DNA of 64,000 nt, taken from positions 1 through 64,000 of the forward strand of contig CAUYLG010026843.1 of assembly GCA_963573385.1 (NCBI GenBank), written 5' to 3'. Positions 1 to 30,188 of the stretch are shown piece by piece (positions within the stretch are counted from its first letter, which is position 1; each line of letters opens with the position of its first letter). The notes beneath the pieces were generated by a model. It was given only the letters and a program-made list of their open reading frames with translations, had not been told where the DNA came from and ran no database searches. This stretch comes from Cacajao melanocephalus. Lineage: Eukaryota; Chordata; Mammalia; Primates; Pitheciidae. Both the position numbers and the translations under genes were made by a program.

Positions 1-45
1 ACTGCATTCTAGCCTGGGCAATAGAACAAGAATCCCGTTCTCTCT
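1..45 (+). repeat. 3' end of an Alu element cut by the window edge
   Basis: The first bases read as the end of an Alu right arm (tgcattctagcctgggcaa), followed by a degenerate tail. Only the last part of the element lies in the window. Confidence 0.7.
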
Positions 46-175
46 CCCTCTTTCTCTTCCTCTTTCTTTCTCTCTTACATTCTTTTTTTTTCTTTCACTC
101 TCACTTTCTTTCCTCTCTTTTTCTTTCTTTCAAAAATAAAAAAAATAAATAAATAAAAAATAAAAAAATAAATAT
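40..175. repeat. CT-rich and A-rich low-complexity tract
   Basis: A pyrimidine tract of TCTC/CTTT units (about 40-135) is followed by AAAATAAATAAATAAA-type sequence. It probably decayed from the neighbouring Alu tail and directly abuts the L1 that follows. Confidence 0.75.
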
Positions 176-183
176 GAGATTAT

Positions 184-597
184 GTGAAAAGACCTAATCT
201 ATGTTTGATAGGTGTACCTGAATGTGATGGAGAGAATGAATCCAAGCTGGAAAACACTCTTCAGGATATTATCCAGGAGAATTTCCCCAACCTAGCAAGA
301 CAGGCCAATATTCAAGTCCAGGAAATACAGAGAACACCACAAAGATATTTCTCAAGAAGAGCAACCCCAAGGTACATAATCGTCAGATTCACCAGGGTTG
401 AAATGAAGGAAAAAATGCTAAGGGCAGCCAGAGAGAAAGGTCGGGTTACCCACAAAAGGAAGCCCATCAGACTCACAGAAGATCTCTCAGCAGAAACCCT
501 ACAAGCCAAAAGAGAGTGGGGGCCAATATTCAACATCCTTAAAGAAAAGAACTTTCAACCTAGAATTTCATACAGCCAAACTAAGCATCATAAGTGA
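184..597 (+). pseudogene. L1 ORF1p C-terminal remnant
   Basis: An open segment of about 137 codons matches the RNA-binding (RRM) part and C-terminal domain of the L1 ORF1 nucleic-acid chaperone, for example the stretches QEIQRTPQRY and KEKMLRAAREKGRVTHKRKP. The N-terminal coiled coil is missing because the L1 is truncated just upstream, so the apparent ATG at 184 is not the natural start. A stop at the expected ORF1 end precedes the spacer to ORF2. Confidence 0.88.
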
Positions 598-804
598 AGG
601 AGAAATAAAATCCTTTGCAAACAAGCAATTGCTCAGAGATTTCATCACTACCAGGCCTGCCTTAGAAGAGCTCCTGAAAGAGCACTAAACATAGAAAGGA
701 AAAACCAGTACCAGCCACTCCAAAAATGTACCAAATGGTCAACAGCATAGACACAATGAAGAAACTGCATCAACTAATGGGCAAAACAACCAGCTAGCAT
801 CAAA

Positions 805-4627
<3,823 letters not shown>

Positions 4628-4878
4628 ACAATGAGAACACATGGACACAGGGAGGGGAGCATCACACAGTGGGGTCTGTTGGGGGGTACTAAGGGAGGGA
4701 CAGCAGTGGGTAGGGAGTTGGGGAAGGATAACATGGAGAGAAATGCCAGATATAGGTGATAGAGATGGAGGCAGCAAACCACATTGCCATGTGTGCACCT
4801 ATGCAACAATCCTGCATGTTCTACACATGTACCCCAGAACCTAAAGAGCAATAAAATACATTAAAAAAATTTTTTTTT

Positions 4879-5990
4879 AAACCCTAAAAGAAAACCTAGG
4901 CAATAACATTCAGGACATAAGCATGGGCAAAGACTTCATGACTAAGACACCAAAAGCAATGGCAACAAAAGCCAAAATTGACAAGTGGGACCTAGTTAAA
5001 CTAAAGAGTTTCTGCAAAATAAACCATTATCAGAGTGAACAGGCAACCTACAGAATGGGAGAAAATGTTTGCAATCTTCCCATCTGACAAAGGGCTAATA
5101 TTCAGAATGTACAAAGAACTTAAACACATTTACAAGAAAAAAAATCCCATCAAAAAATGGGTGAAGGATATGAACAGACACTTCTCGAAAAAAGACATTT
5201 ATGCAGTCAACAAACATATGGAAGAAAGCTCATCCTCACTGGTCATGAGAGAAATGCAAATCAAAACCACAAAGAGATACCATCTCATGCCAGTTAGCAT
5301 GGCGATCATTAAAAAGTCAGGAAAGAACAGATGCTGGAGAGGATGTGGAGAAATAGAAATGCTTTTACACTGTTGGTGGGAGTGTAAATTAGGTCAATCA
5401 TTGTGGAAGACAGTATGGTAATTCCTCAAGGATCTAGAACCAGAAATACCATTTGAACAAGCAATCCCATTACTCGGCATATTCCCAAAGGATTATAAAT
5501 CATTCTACTATAAAGACACATGCACAGGTATGTTTATTACAGCACTGTTCACAATAGCAAGAGACTTGAAACCAACCCAAATTCCCATCAATGATAGACT
5601 GGTCAAAGAAAATATGGCACATATACACCATGGAATACTATGCAGCCATAAAAACAAATGAGTTCATGGCCTTTGCAAGGACATGGATGAAACTGTAAAC
5701 CATCATTCTCAGCAAACTAACACAAGAGGAGAAAACCAAACACCACATGTTTTCACTCATAAGTGGGAGTTGAACAATGAGAACACATGGACACAGAGGG
5801 GAACATCACACACTGGGGCCTGTCAGGGTTGGGGGGATAAGGGAGGGATAGCATTAGGAGAAATACCTAATGTAGATGATGGGTTGATGAGTGCAGCAAA
5901 CCACCATGGCACGTGTATACCTGTGTAACAAACCTGCACATTCTGCACATGTATCTCAGAACTTAAAGTATAATAATAAAAGAAAAAAAA
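4879..5990 (+). mobile_element. Second L1 fragment, 3' end only
   Basis: Starting at ACCCTAAAAGAAAACCTAGGC, this stretch repeats the last 1.1 kb of the L1 just upstream (homologous to about 3722-4860) in the same orientation. It has its own substitutions, a small deletion near 5020 and its own A-rich tail (AATAATAAAAGAAAAAAAATAATAA). It encodes only the C-terminal end of ORF2 plus 3'UTR. It is a strongly 5'-truncated insertion, or less likely a local duplication of the first element. Confidence 0.9.
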
Positions 5991-6012
5991 TAATAACCCA
6001 ATGCATGCATGT

Positions 6013-6040
6013 GCACACACACACACACACACACACACAC
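6013..6040. repeat. (CA)n microsatellite
   Basis: An uninterrupted CA run of about 13-14 units directly follows the second L1 tail. Confidence 0.95.
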
Positions 6041-6534
6041 TCCTACATCACTACAATAGAAGCTTCTTAAGGCAGTGCTTCCCTAGAGGAACAGTAATTA
6101 CATCAAAGTAATTAGGAAATATTCCCAGAGAAAAGAGAGAAGTGAGAAAGTAGGAGTAGAAATGGGTCAACTAAGGGTACAGCATCAAGCCAAGTCCCAT
6201 GGAAGGCAATTTTGATTCATTCCCACAGAAGGGTTGGAGAATATCATAGGTCACACCTCAGTTATCCCAGTGAGAGGGCAAAAGAGCTGACGTATGTCTA
6301 TCCCCACCCCCATCAGTCATTGGTTAAGGTCTGTGAGGGGAGGGAAGGGACATAAATTCCCAGGCACACCTGGCTCTCTTGCACCTTCCAACAGCATGCT
6401 GGCTTTTGGGAAAGAAGGCACACTGGGATTCAGCTGGTATACACAGAGATAGCAGATGGATTCCAGGTGACATAGGTAGAGCAGGAACAGCTTCTGCTAC
6501 AGACACCCTAACCATAGGTGACGGATTGTGATAT

Positions 6535-6700
6535 TTTCTATTCTGATTTTTTAATTGCTGGTCATGGATTTTAATCTCAGTCCAGCCACTTCTAGGTGTT
6601 AAACTGCCTGAGGCACTTTCCTCATTTTTAAAATGGGAATATCAACTTTGCTCATTGTAACAAAAATCAAAAATTGACTTAGATATCCCTATGTGTATGG
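6535..6700 (+). repeat. MIR-like SINE
   Basis: The sequence follows the MIR core pattern: a cytosine-rich start, then ctgaggcactttcctcattt and aaaatgggaata. It is diverged and its ends are uncertain. Confidence 0.6.
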
Positions 6701-7089
6701 GATAACAGTAGGTATTCAACTTGTAGCTATTATGATTAATAAATGTGTCCTCAAAATGCTTCAAACGGGTAACATGAAAATTTCTGTCTCCTCTTAACTA
6801 TGCTCAAGACACGCACACATAAAAGCACCAGTGGCAGAGCATAGGTTCCTTCGCAGAGACACGATGCACGTGTGCACAGATATTCACCACCTCTTGCCTC
6901 TGTGACTTTGTTCTTTATTCCCTTTGGCCAACATTGCTCATCATTCAAGCTTCATCTTAAATGTTTCTCTTTCATGAAGCTTTTTGAGACCCCAACTAAA
7001 AATAGTCTCTCCCCCCCTATGAATTGCCATACTCTTTTATTTGAAATTATATTATAGCAATTTTAGCACTTTCTTTTCCCTCTTTGCAA

Positions 7090-8335
7090 TATCTATTAAA
7101 ATCCTGACTTAGAAACAAACAGACAAGTCAATGAAATGAACTCAAATCCAGAAATAGGCTCAAATACATATGGTAATGATAAAGAAACCAAGGCATGGGA
7201 GAGTTACTCAAACAGTGCTGAGACAACTGGTAAACTATTTGGGAAAAAAGTAACCCGGATTTCTATTTTACTTCCCACACAAGCACAAATATCAGATGGC
7301 CCAAAGATTTAAACCTACATACACACACATTGAATAATTACAGGAAAATATGTATGAATATGTCATATTCTTGGAGTAAGAAAGGCCTTTCTAACCATGA
7401 CACAAAACTCAGAAGCCATAAACAAAAAGCTAAATAAATTTATTTCATAAAGATTTTAAACTTCTACAATGCATTAAAAATGACATAAATTCAAAAGTCA
7501 AACTGGGAAAAATATTCACAACATGTGACAATCAAATGGTTAATTTCCCTTTATAAAGAGTTCATAGGAATAAATGAGAAAGAAGTAAACAACCAAATAA
7601 AAGAAAACAAAGGTCATGGGCAGTTCATTTAAAAAGAAACACAAATATCTATAAACATATGAAAAGATAACCACCTTAATATCATTAATCATTAACATTT
7701 TTCCCACATTGGCAAAAATCTGTATGTTTATTGAAGCTGAACGTTATAAGGGTGTGATGAAATGGACACCATCACACAGGATTGCCTTTCAGGAAAGTTT
7801 CCTGCCACTGGAAAAGGGCACAGTTTTTCTGGAGGGCAACAGGTGATTTCTACCAAAATGTCAAAGACACGCCCCTTTGCCTTTGTATTTCAACTATTTA
7901 CCTAGACTTAGTACAAGTTCTCCTGGCAACATGTACACAGATACTACTGCAACATCAAGCCTTAGAGAAAAACCATAAACAACTGACGTGAAGTCCAATA
8001 AGGAACTAATAAGTGATAGTTCATCCGGATAATGAACAAAGGATTAGATCTGCATGCCTTACTAGGTCAAAGTTCTCTTAAATACATCAAGTTGAGAAGC
8101 ACAGACACACATTGACACACACAAATGAGTGCATGTAAAAAATAATGAAAACTGAATAAGTTCTATAGTCTAGTTAGTACTGTACCAATGTAAATTTCCC
8201 AGAATTGATACTATATGACAGTTGTCACTACTGGGGGAAGAGTACCCAGGGACTCTATGTACTACTTTTGCAACTTCCTATGAGACTATAATTAATTCAA
8301 AATAAAAAGTGTTTCTTTAAAAAATCAAGGTACAT
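7090..8335 (+). mobile_element. Old L1 (L1M-type) 3' fragment
   Basis: This AT-rich stretch preserves the pattern of the L1 ORF2 end without a frame. Examples are GTCAATGAAATGAACTCAA, the CCCAAAGATTTAAAC region, ACCATGACACAAAACTCAGAAGCC, and a 3' end AATTAATTCAAAATAAAAAG near 8292-8312. It is far more diverged than the L1 copies at 176-5990, so it is an older mammalian insertion. Boundaries are approximate. Confidence 0.7.
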
Positions 8336-8853
8336 AAGTATTTATGGTTTCTTATGAAGTATGAAAAGGTAAGAACAATCCTTGTTTAATTAAATTCAAA
8401 ATGAGTGGGCAGAGCATATGTAACCAGAAGGAAAAATCCACCCTTCCCTTTTACTCCTGAGGGATTTCTTAAGGTTGAAGATTAATAAATTCTTAAACTA
8501 CCCCCCATTTCCACTGCAGAGATTAAGAGTACAGTTCTGCCCAAGAATTTGGTCTGGTTCAACATAAAGCCTTCTTCAGAAGTGGATTTGTTTTGTCCTT
8601 TGGCAAAGCTTGTGATGGGCCTTATTTATTTGCATAGTAGGCCTTTTATACTATTCCAAAAACAAGACAAGGGAAATGAAACCACTTTGCATAATAATGT
8701 CAATTATTATCTCCAGTGAGGACAGTCTGGCCACCTCTGGAGAAATAGTTCTCTTTCTTAATGTGGATTTTGTCTGCATTGTCCCTAAGAACTAAGAATT
8801 ACTGTTGATGCTTCGAAGGTGTGTGTGTGTGTGTGTGTCTATGTGTCTGTGTA

Positions 8854-8890
<37 letters not shown>

Positions 8891-10145
8891 TCAGTTGATC
8901 CAGAAATTTCTCCCAGAAAAATAGAAGATCCCAGAAGGAGTGGGTCAACATCTCTTTATCTGCTACTGGCAGAGATCCTCACGAAAACACACATGAACCT
9001 CCAGACAGCCTTCACTTGCCAAAACCTACCCTGCAATTTCCTACTGAAGCCCCCATGAAATAGCTCAACCAGCAGTTATTGTGGAGTAGAGGATTCTTAC
9101 TTCAACACATCCTGAGGTTCTGAGTGAGGAGACAGCACAGACCCTCTGGGAGAACATGCCCTGTGTGTTAGTGAGGTCTTGCATTATAAAAATTTTGAAG
9201 AAAGGAGACTATGTCTGTGAGTCCTCCACAAAGCAGACACCTGGTTAAAGTTAGGGGTCCAAAGGGTTTATGTGAAGTTGCACCTGTGAAAGGAAAAGGA
9301 AGGAAGCAGGATTGAGAAAAAGAGTTAGACCGCGAGATGCAGGTCTGAGAAATGCCTAACCGAGAGCTCCAAAGCAAAGAGGACACTTCTCAAAGGATAC
9401 ACAAAGCCAAGAGCTGTATGGGAATAAGGTAAAAGCAGCATAGGGAAGAGTTACTTTTCACTTTTCACATAACTTTCTGTCCCTTTTTAAAATCATGAGT
9501 GTGTGTTATTTTTATAATTCAGTGAATAGATGTGTTGATTTGAAAAACACACTGATCCTGAAAGTTAAAATTCCAATTCAGAGAAAATTGATTTCTATGA
9601 AAACTATCAATCTGCCAACAATGCCAGAAAATGAAGTGTAGCTATACAACACAGACAGTGGGTGAGGTTGTCATCACTCACTCTGACTGCACATATGGAA
9701 TTTAAAACACCCATTTCACCAGATTAAAAATATTCAATAAGATTTATAAAAAGCACTTAACACTTGCCAGCACTTAGTAAGTAAGTGCTCAATAAATAGT
9801 TACTGGTAACACTCTTACTATTACTTTATCTGCTTGGCAGTTGTCCTAACCGCACTCCAGCCTCCCACATTCCCTAATCCTGACTCGTGTCAGTGATGCA
9901 TGACTCAACAGTCAAACTAAGACAGCTATTGCAAAATGCAAGACTTAAATTCCATCCCAGGTGAATTCTCTTCTGGACCACAGGCAGCCCTTAAAAAGGA
10001 TGGGAGTAGAGCCCTCAATCATGGAAGCATTTTTTCCTCAAGATAGGCAGATGTTACCACCTCCATACAAAAACAATCCCATTGCCTATTACAGTTCCCA
10101 TTTCAAAGAGATGCTCCCACATATGCATGTATTTTGCCGAAAGAT
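8336..10145. other. Intergenic stretch without recognisable gene
   Basis: The stretch holds the TG microsatellite near 8820 and a diverged L2/MIR-like end around 9745-9815 (taagtgctcaataaatagtt). Otherwise I see no splice-flanked coding segment and no clear repeat. Confidence 0.5.
8818..8890. repeat. Interrupted (TG)n microsatellite
   Basis: GT runs are interrupted by CTATGTGTCTGTGTATGTCT and continue into GTGTATGTGT. Open frames through it are artefacts of the repeat. Confidence 0.95.
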
Positions 10146-10455
<310 letters not shown>

Positions 10456-12400
10456 AGATTTCCTGTTCTTATCTCCAATAAGCCAGCTTCATGAGGAGTA
10501 GTGCTAGAGATTCCCACACTTCTTGACTGCCTTCTATCGTTTTCTACTCACAGGCCCCCTCCCTAAGGTCCCCTGCGCTCTCTGCAAAAGAAATAGTGCT
10601 GGAGGCCAAATAGCAACCCTGCCCATGCAAGAAAGGGCCATGTGATGTTCACCAAGCTCCCAAGCCAGAATTCTCTTTTCCCAGAATCCTTTGGCTGTCT
10701 GGCTGTCTACCTCTAAAAAGAAGGTGAAGAGAGAGTCAAACGTGCCCTGTAGCCCCGTCCCTTTGAACCAAGCCCTAAGAACCCCTGCAGCAGTCCTCCT
10801 GTGTACCCTCCCACAGGCCCCCACACAGATGGAGAGCCCTAGGAAGGGTTCCCACAGTGCATTAGCTCCAAACAGTGCAAGAGGACAAGGAGTGTGGCGC
10901 TCTCCAGCCTCTGTCAATAATTCATGAGGCTCAGACTGAGGGGCACCAGTCAGAGTCAGTTTTCCCTGGACATGGGGAAAATAATACTTAAGCTCCCTTA
11001 TCTATCGGGATGTGCTGAGTACCAAAGCTGAGTACTGCAGCTGCAACTTCTTGGCTGAGGAAGATACTATAAATCTAGTGCAGGCCTGTTCTATTACTTG
11101 CTAGCCATTCACCCACTTTTGAATGCTGAAATCCTTTTTCAACTGCTCAGCTGACCTACACATATACTAAATGAATCTTGAACAAGCATGAATTCTATTA
11201 AAAAGTCACCCCTGAACTGGATTTCACAAACCAGGATTCTTTCCCCTCTAACTGTAGGGACTGGCATAAGGCTGCCAAACTGGTGATCTCACCAACACAT
11301 TTCTAAACCTACCCATCTGCTTTCATCATCTTTTCTGAAAGAAAAGACTAACACCAAAAAAAAAAAAAAAGGAAAAGGAAGCAAACATATACTCCACAAT
11401 AAAGGACTATTAAATATGCTTAGCTTTACGAAACTCACTGTAATGTCTTTACTTTTCTCATTTTGCCTTGAGCTAGTGGAAACGTTGCCATGGACCAGCA
11501 CTGCTTCTCAGTCTGACATTTGGAGGCCAGTGGGTTAAGCCAATTCAGATGCTTGCATTTGGGTCTGTTGGGGCCATTCTGCAGTGTACCATAAGCCATC
11601 CAGATTTATTCATTCTCCCAGAAACCCAGGAGGGAGATCATTTCAGCCCACTTGGCAGAAGTGGAGGCTGAAGTCTTGGACACAGAATTTACAGCTGGCA
11701 AAGACTTTATTCATCATCCACTCCATACCCTCAGTAATTTACAGATGAAGAGTCTGGCCCAGAACACCAATAATAATCACTACATGGTGGCAGTAACTAC
11801 TATGTGCTTAGTAGTTTACAGTTCATAAAGCGATTTTGCATTCAAAAAATATTTACTGAACTAGGATGGAGGCTAAGACCCAGGGACAGAGCAGTTAGGG
11901 AGAACCTGAGTGCTCCAAATTTTTTTCATTTCCACCACTGCTTGAGGGACTCTCTAGCCTCCCCCTAGCACTTAGCTCCTGTAAACGAGGAAGTCCCTTT
12001 GGCAAGGGATATAACAGATCCTGTTTGGTTAATGACCATAGTCTACCCTCCAGGGCCCATGAAGATGGAGGAGACCTTGAGCAGAGTGAAGGGCAGTGCC
12101 GGGCCTGGTGCAGCCGCTCCCTATCACGTCTCTCTCCCAGGCTCCTCCAGCCTCACCTGGTGGACTCCATAAGGACCACAGGCCTCACCTCCATGGGCAG
12201 TCTCAAAACATTTACCCTCCTGTGGGATGTCACATACAGACCCAGACTTTCTTGGAGAAAGAATTCCATCTTTAGCTTTGAAGAAGCAAAAGCAACCAAT
12301 TCAAAACCCCCGCTTCCTCCAGAAGAAAACGTGGGCAAGCAGAAGGGCAGCAGCAAAAGTCTGCAGGTTCCTGTAGGGGCCAGGGGAGGGGTGAGCCCTG
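10456..12400. other. Upstream flank of the DHRS4-like gene
   Basis: There is no convincing coding exon. Contents are single-copy sequence, a short A-run near 11357 and a diverged MIR-like segment around 11580-11870 (acttggcagaagtggaggctg; atttacagatgaagagtctgg). Open frames near 10534-10927 have no splice or codon support. Confidence 0.5.
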
Positions 12401-12643
12401 CAGGAAACTTGGACAGAGAGCGCTTTGCTCACCCGCCAGCCTGGGAAGGCAAGCCAAAGTCCAGAGGAATAGTTGGCTGCGGGGCGCGGCGGCCGGTGGG
12501 GGGCGCACACCGCCCCAGCCAGCCTCGCGGCACCGAGGGCCGTGGGGCGGGCCGGGGAGCGGCCCGCCCTTCGTCCTGCCCTTCGCCCTACTTTCAGTCA
12601 CCTCGCCTGGGAGGGGTGGAAGCCGGACTTGCTGGTCTGAGCC

Positions 12644-28079
<15,436 letters not shown>

Positions 28080-28453
28080 GGACCCGGAGACAGCCCACGG
28101 GGCAGAGGTGGGCTCTAGCTTCTGGTGCTGTTCCTGCATTCATCACTGGCCTTTCCCACCTCTGCCCACCTTACTGTTCACCTCACAAAATCAGTTCTGC
28201 CTGTGACAAGATCCAGCCTTCCCTGCCATCAAGGTGGCATCTTACTCGGGATTCCTGCTGTTGCTGTGGCCTTGGGTAAAGGTCTCCCCTGAGAACACAG
28301 GACAGGCCTGCTGAGAAGGACTGAGTCTACCTTGGCAAAGACCAACGGCTATTTTTTGCCCAGGCCACTGGGGAATTTGAGGGGAGATGCGAGAGAGGGA
28401 ACCTAGAGTGGAAGGAGCAGAGTTAGAAATTAACAACTTGCAAATGAGGTTCA

Positions 28454-28459
28454 AATAAA
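28454..28459 (+). terminator. Polyadenylation signal of the DHRS4-like gene
   Basis: AATAAA stands 375 bp after the stop codon, followed by a T/TG-rich downstream stretch (tttgaatcgacgtgttcatttc). It gives a 3'UTR of roughly 390-400 nt. Confidence 0.75.
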
Positions 28460-28899
28460 ATGCAGATGATTACACTGCTTTGAATCGACGTGTTCATTTC
28501 TCGGTGTGGACTGCTGAGCAGTGAACAGAAGTCTGGCCAGGCTGGATCTCTGGATCCCCTGGCCCTCCTCCCTGTCTCCAGGACCTGAGCGTGATGTTCA
28601 GGGGTGGAGGTGTCTGCAGAGCTGCCAGCTGGAAGGAAGGTGGCACGGGAACTCCCAGGACGCCACGGGGATCCCCGAGGCAGGCCAAGCTGGGTGAGGG
28701 TGGGGAAGGACGAATTCTCTAACGCCTCCCAGATCTGGCCAGGTCCTCTCGGCATCGCCCTAGCTCTCGAGTTCCCTCCCGAGTCAGCAAGGACAAGCTG
28801 GACGGGTCCTGAGCCGGTAGGGAACAGGAAATGGCCCTGCAAGGTACCCAGGCCCACAAACAAAAGAAATGGGTTCTGCCCACGGGGCCCAAGGATTGA

Positions 28900-29263
28900 G
28901 TAGACGGAAAGCGGGGACGCTGTCCCCCGCCCCAAAGGCCGGGACACCGGGCGACGCGCACCGGGCCTCACCCTGGAGCCGGTGTGAGGGGTCGGCGCGA
29001 GCGCGCGCGGGGTCTCACGCGGCTTGGCAGCGCGGCGCGCATGCTCAGTCCGGTAGCTCTCCGGGCGGGGCGGGGGAGCCAGCGCTCCGAGGCGGGGGGA
29101 GGAGCGCTCACGCAGCCGCCCCTGACTGGAGCGGGCTCGGCCGCTGCTGCAGCGCTCAGCTCCCGGGCCCTGCCGAAGCCGGGTCTAGCATGTGCCGCGG
29201 CTCCCCGGCGGCGGCGGCGGCGGCGGCGGCTCCTCTGCAACAGCCTCAGCAGCAGCGGCCGCC
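28900..29263 (+). promoter_or_regulatory. CARMIL3: CpG-island promoter and 5'UTR of CARMIL3
   Basis: The stretch is very rich in G+C and CpG, with GCGCGAGCGCGCGCGGGG near 28996, the GC box GGGCGGGGCGGGGG near 29066 and a (CGG)n run of about eight units at 29206-29230. It lies only about 450-650 bp beyond the polyadenylation signal of the upstream gene. The start codon at 29264 sits in a strong Kozak context (GCCGCCATGG). An ATG at 29190 is out of frame with it. Confidence 0.8.
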
Positions 29264-30154
29264 ATGGCCAAGGGCAGCGTGGAGCTCACCCGCGAGTTGC
29301 AAGGTACGAGGCTGCCTCGGTCTCCGGGACGCCCCGTCCGGGAGCATCCCAGACCTAGCGCGTTCCTCCCCGCGGTGCACCCCAGCCTGGTGCCTCACCC
29401 CCCCATCCACCCCAGCCCATGCATCCCGGCCCCAAGGCAGCCCCTGCATCCCAGTCCGGGCATCCTGTCCCGGAGTATCTTCTGCTACCCGCCTTGCCTC
29501 ACCCGGTCAGGACCTTCTAGTCCCGGAGCCACCCGTCCCGCCCTTCAGTGACAGGTGCAGTTCTCTGGCGCTCCCTGGGGCTGACTCTTGGCGTTCCCGA
29601 CCCACCCTCGGCGAAGCGTCCAGTCTCCCCTCCAGAGAGTCCCCGCTTCCCCCGCCGGGCGGGGCCAGGCCGGCCCCGCCCGGCGATGGGAGCTGCCCCT
29701 GGTCCTGACCACTGCGTGGCTTAACACCCTCCTCCTCCCGGCCCCGCCCCGGAACTGGCCCTGAAGGGCCCCTTAGGCGCTGGGCAGCGCCCAGGCCAGT
29801 GGAGCAAAGAAGGGGGTCAGGGAAGAGGCCCTGGATCGGAGCTAAGACCAAGGGCAAGAGAGTCTCTGCGGCTCGCCTCCCACAGCCCCCGTCCCAGTAT
29901 ACCCCCTTCTCCTTACCCACCACCCACACGTCAAGGCCTCTCCTGTTTGCATGGCTCTCAGAACCACCCAGCATTGCCACAACCCTGACCCCCAGAGACA
30001 GGAGCACAGGCTAGCCCACGCAGAGCGCAGGATGCTCATGGATACTCAAGAGGCATGCTGCATGGTGGTGATCTCCCACACCTGCACACACACACACAAC
30101 AATCATGAGATGTGTGTAAACACATCTTCACAGAGATGGCACCCCAGCACATGT

Positions 30155-30188
<34 letters not shown>

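Noticed and set aside
40..130. Pyrimidine tract as a regulatory element
   Set aside because: It adjoins an Alu end and an L1 insertion and looks like simple-sequence decay.
8818..9058. 79-codon frame with Cys-Val repeats
   Set aside because: It starts in a TG microsatellite; the repeated Cys-Val pattern comes from the repeat.
28423..28971. 182-codon minus-strand open frame between the DHRS4-like gene and CARMIL3
   Set aside because: GC-rich flank with no splice pattern, no recognisable domain, and overlap with a 3'UTR.
28869..29708. 279-codon plus-strand frame through the CARMIL3 CpG island
   Set aside because: Its upper part is promoter, its lower part intron 1; composition is Ala/Pro/Gly-rich as expected of CpG-island DNA. 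Only the ATG at 29190 is kept as a possible uORF start.
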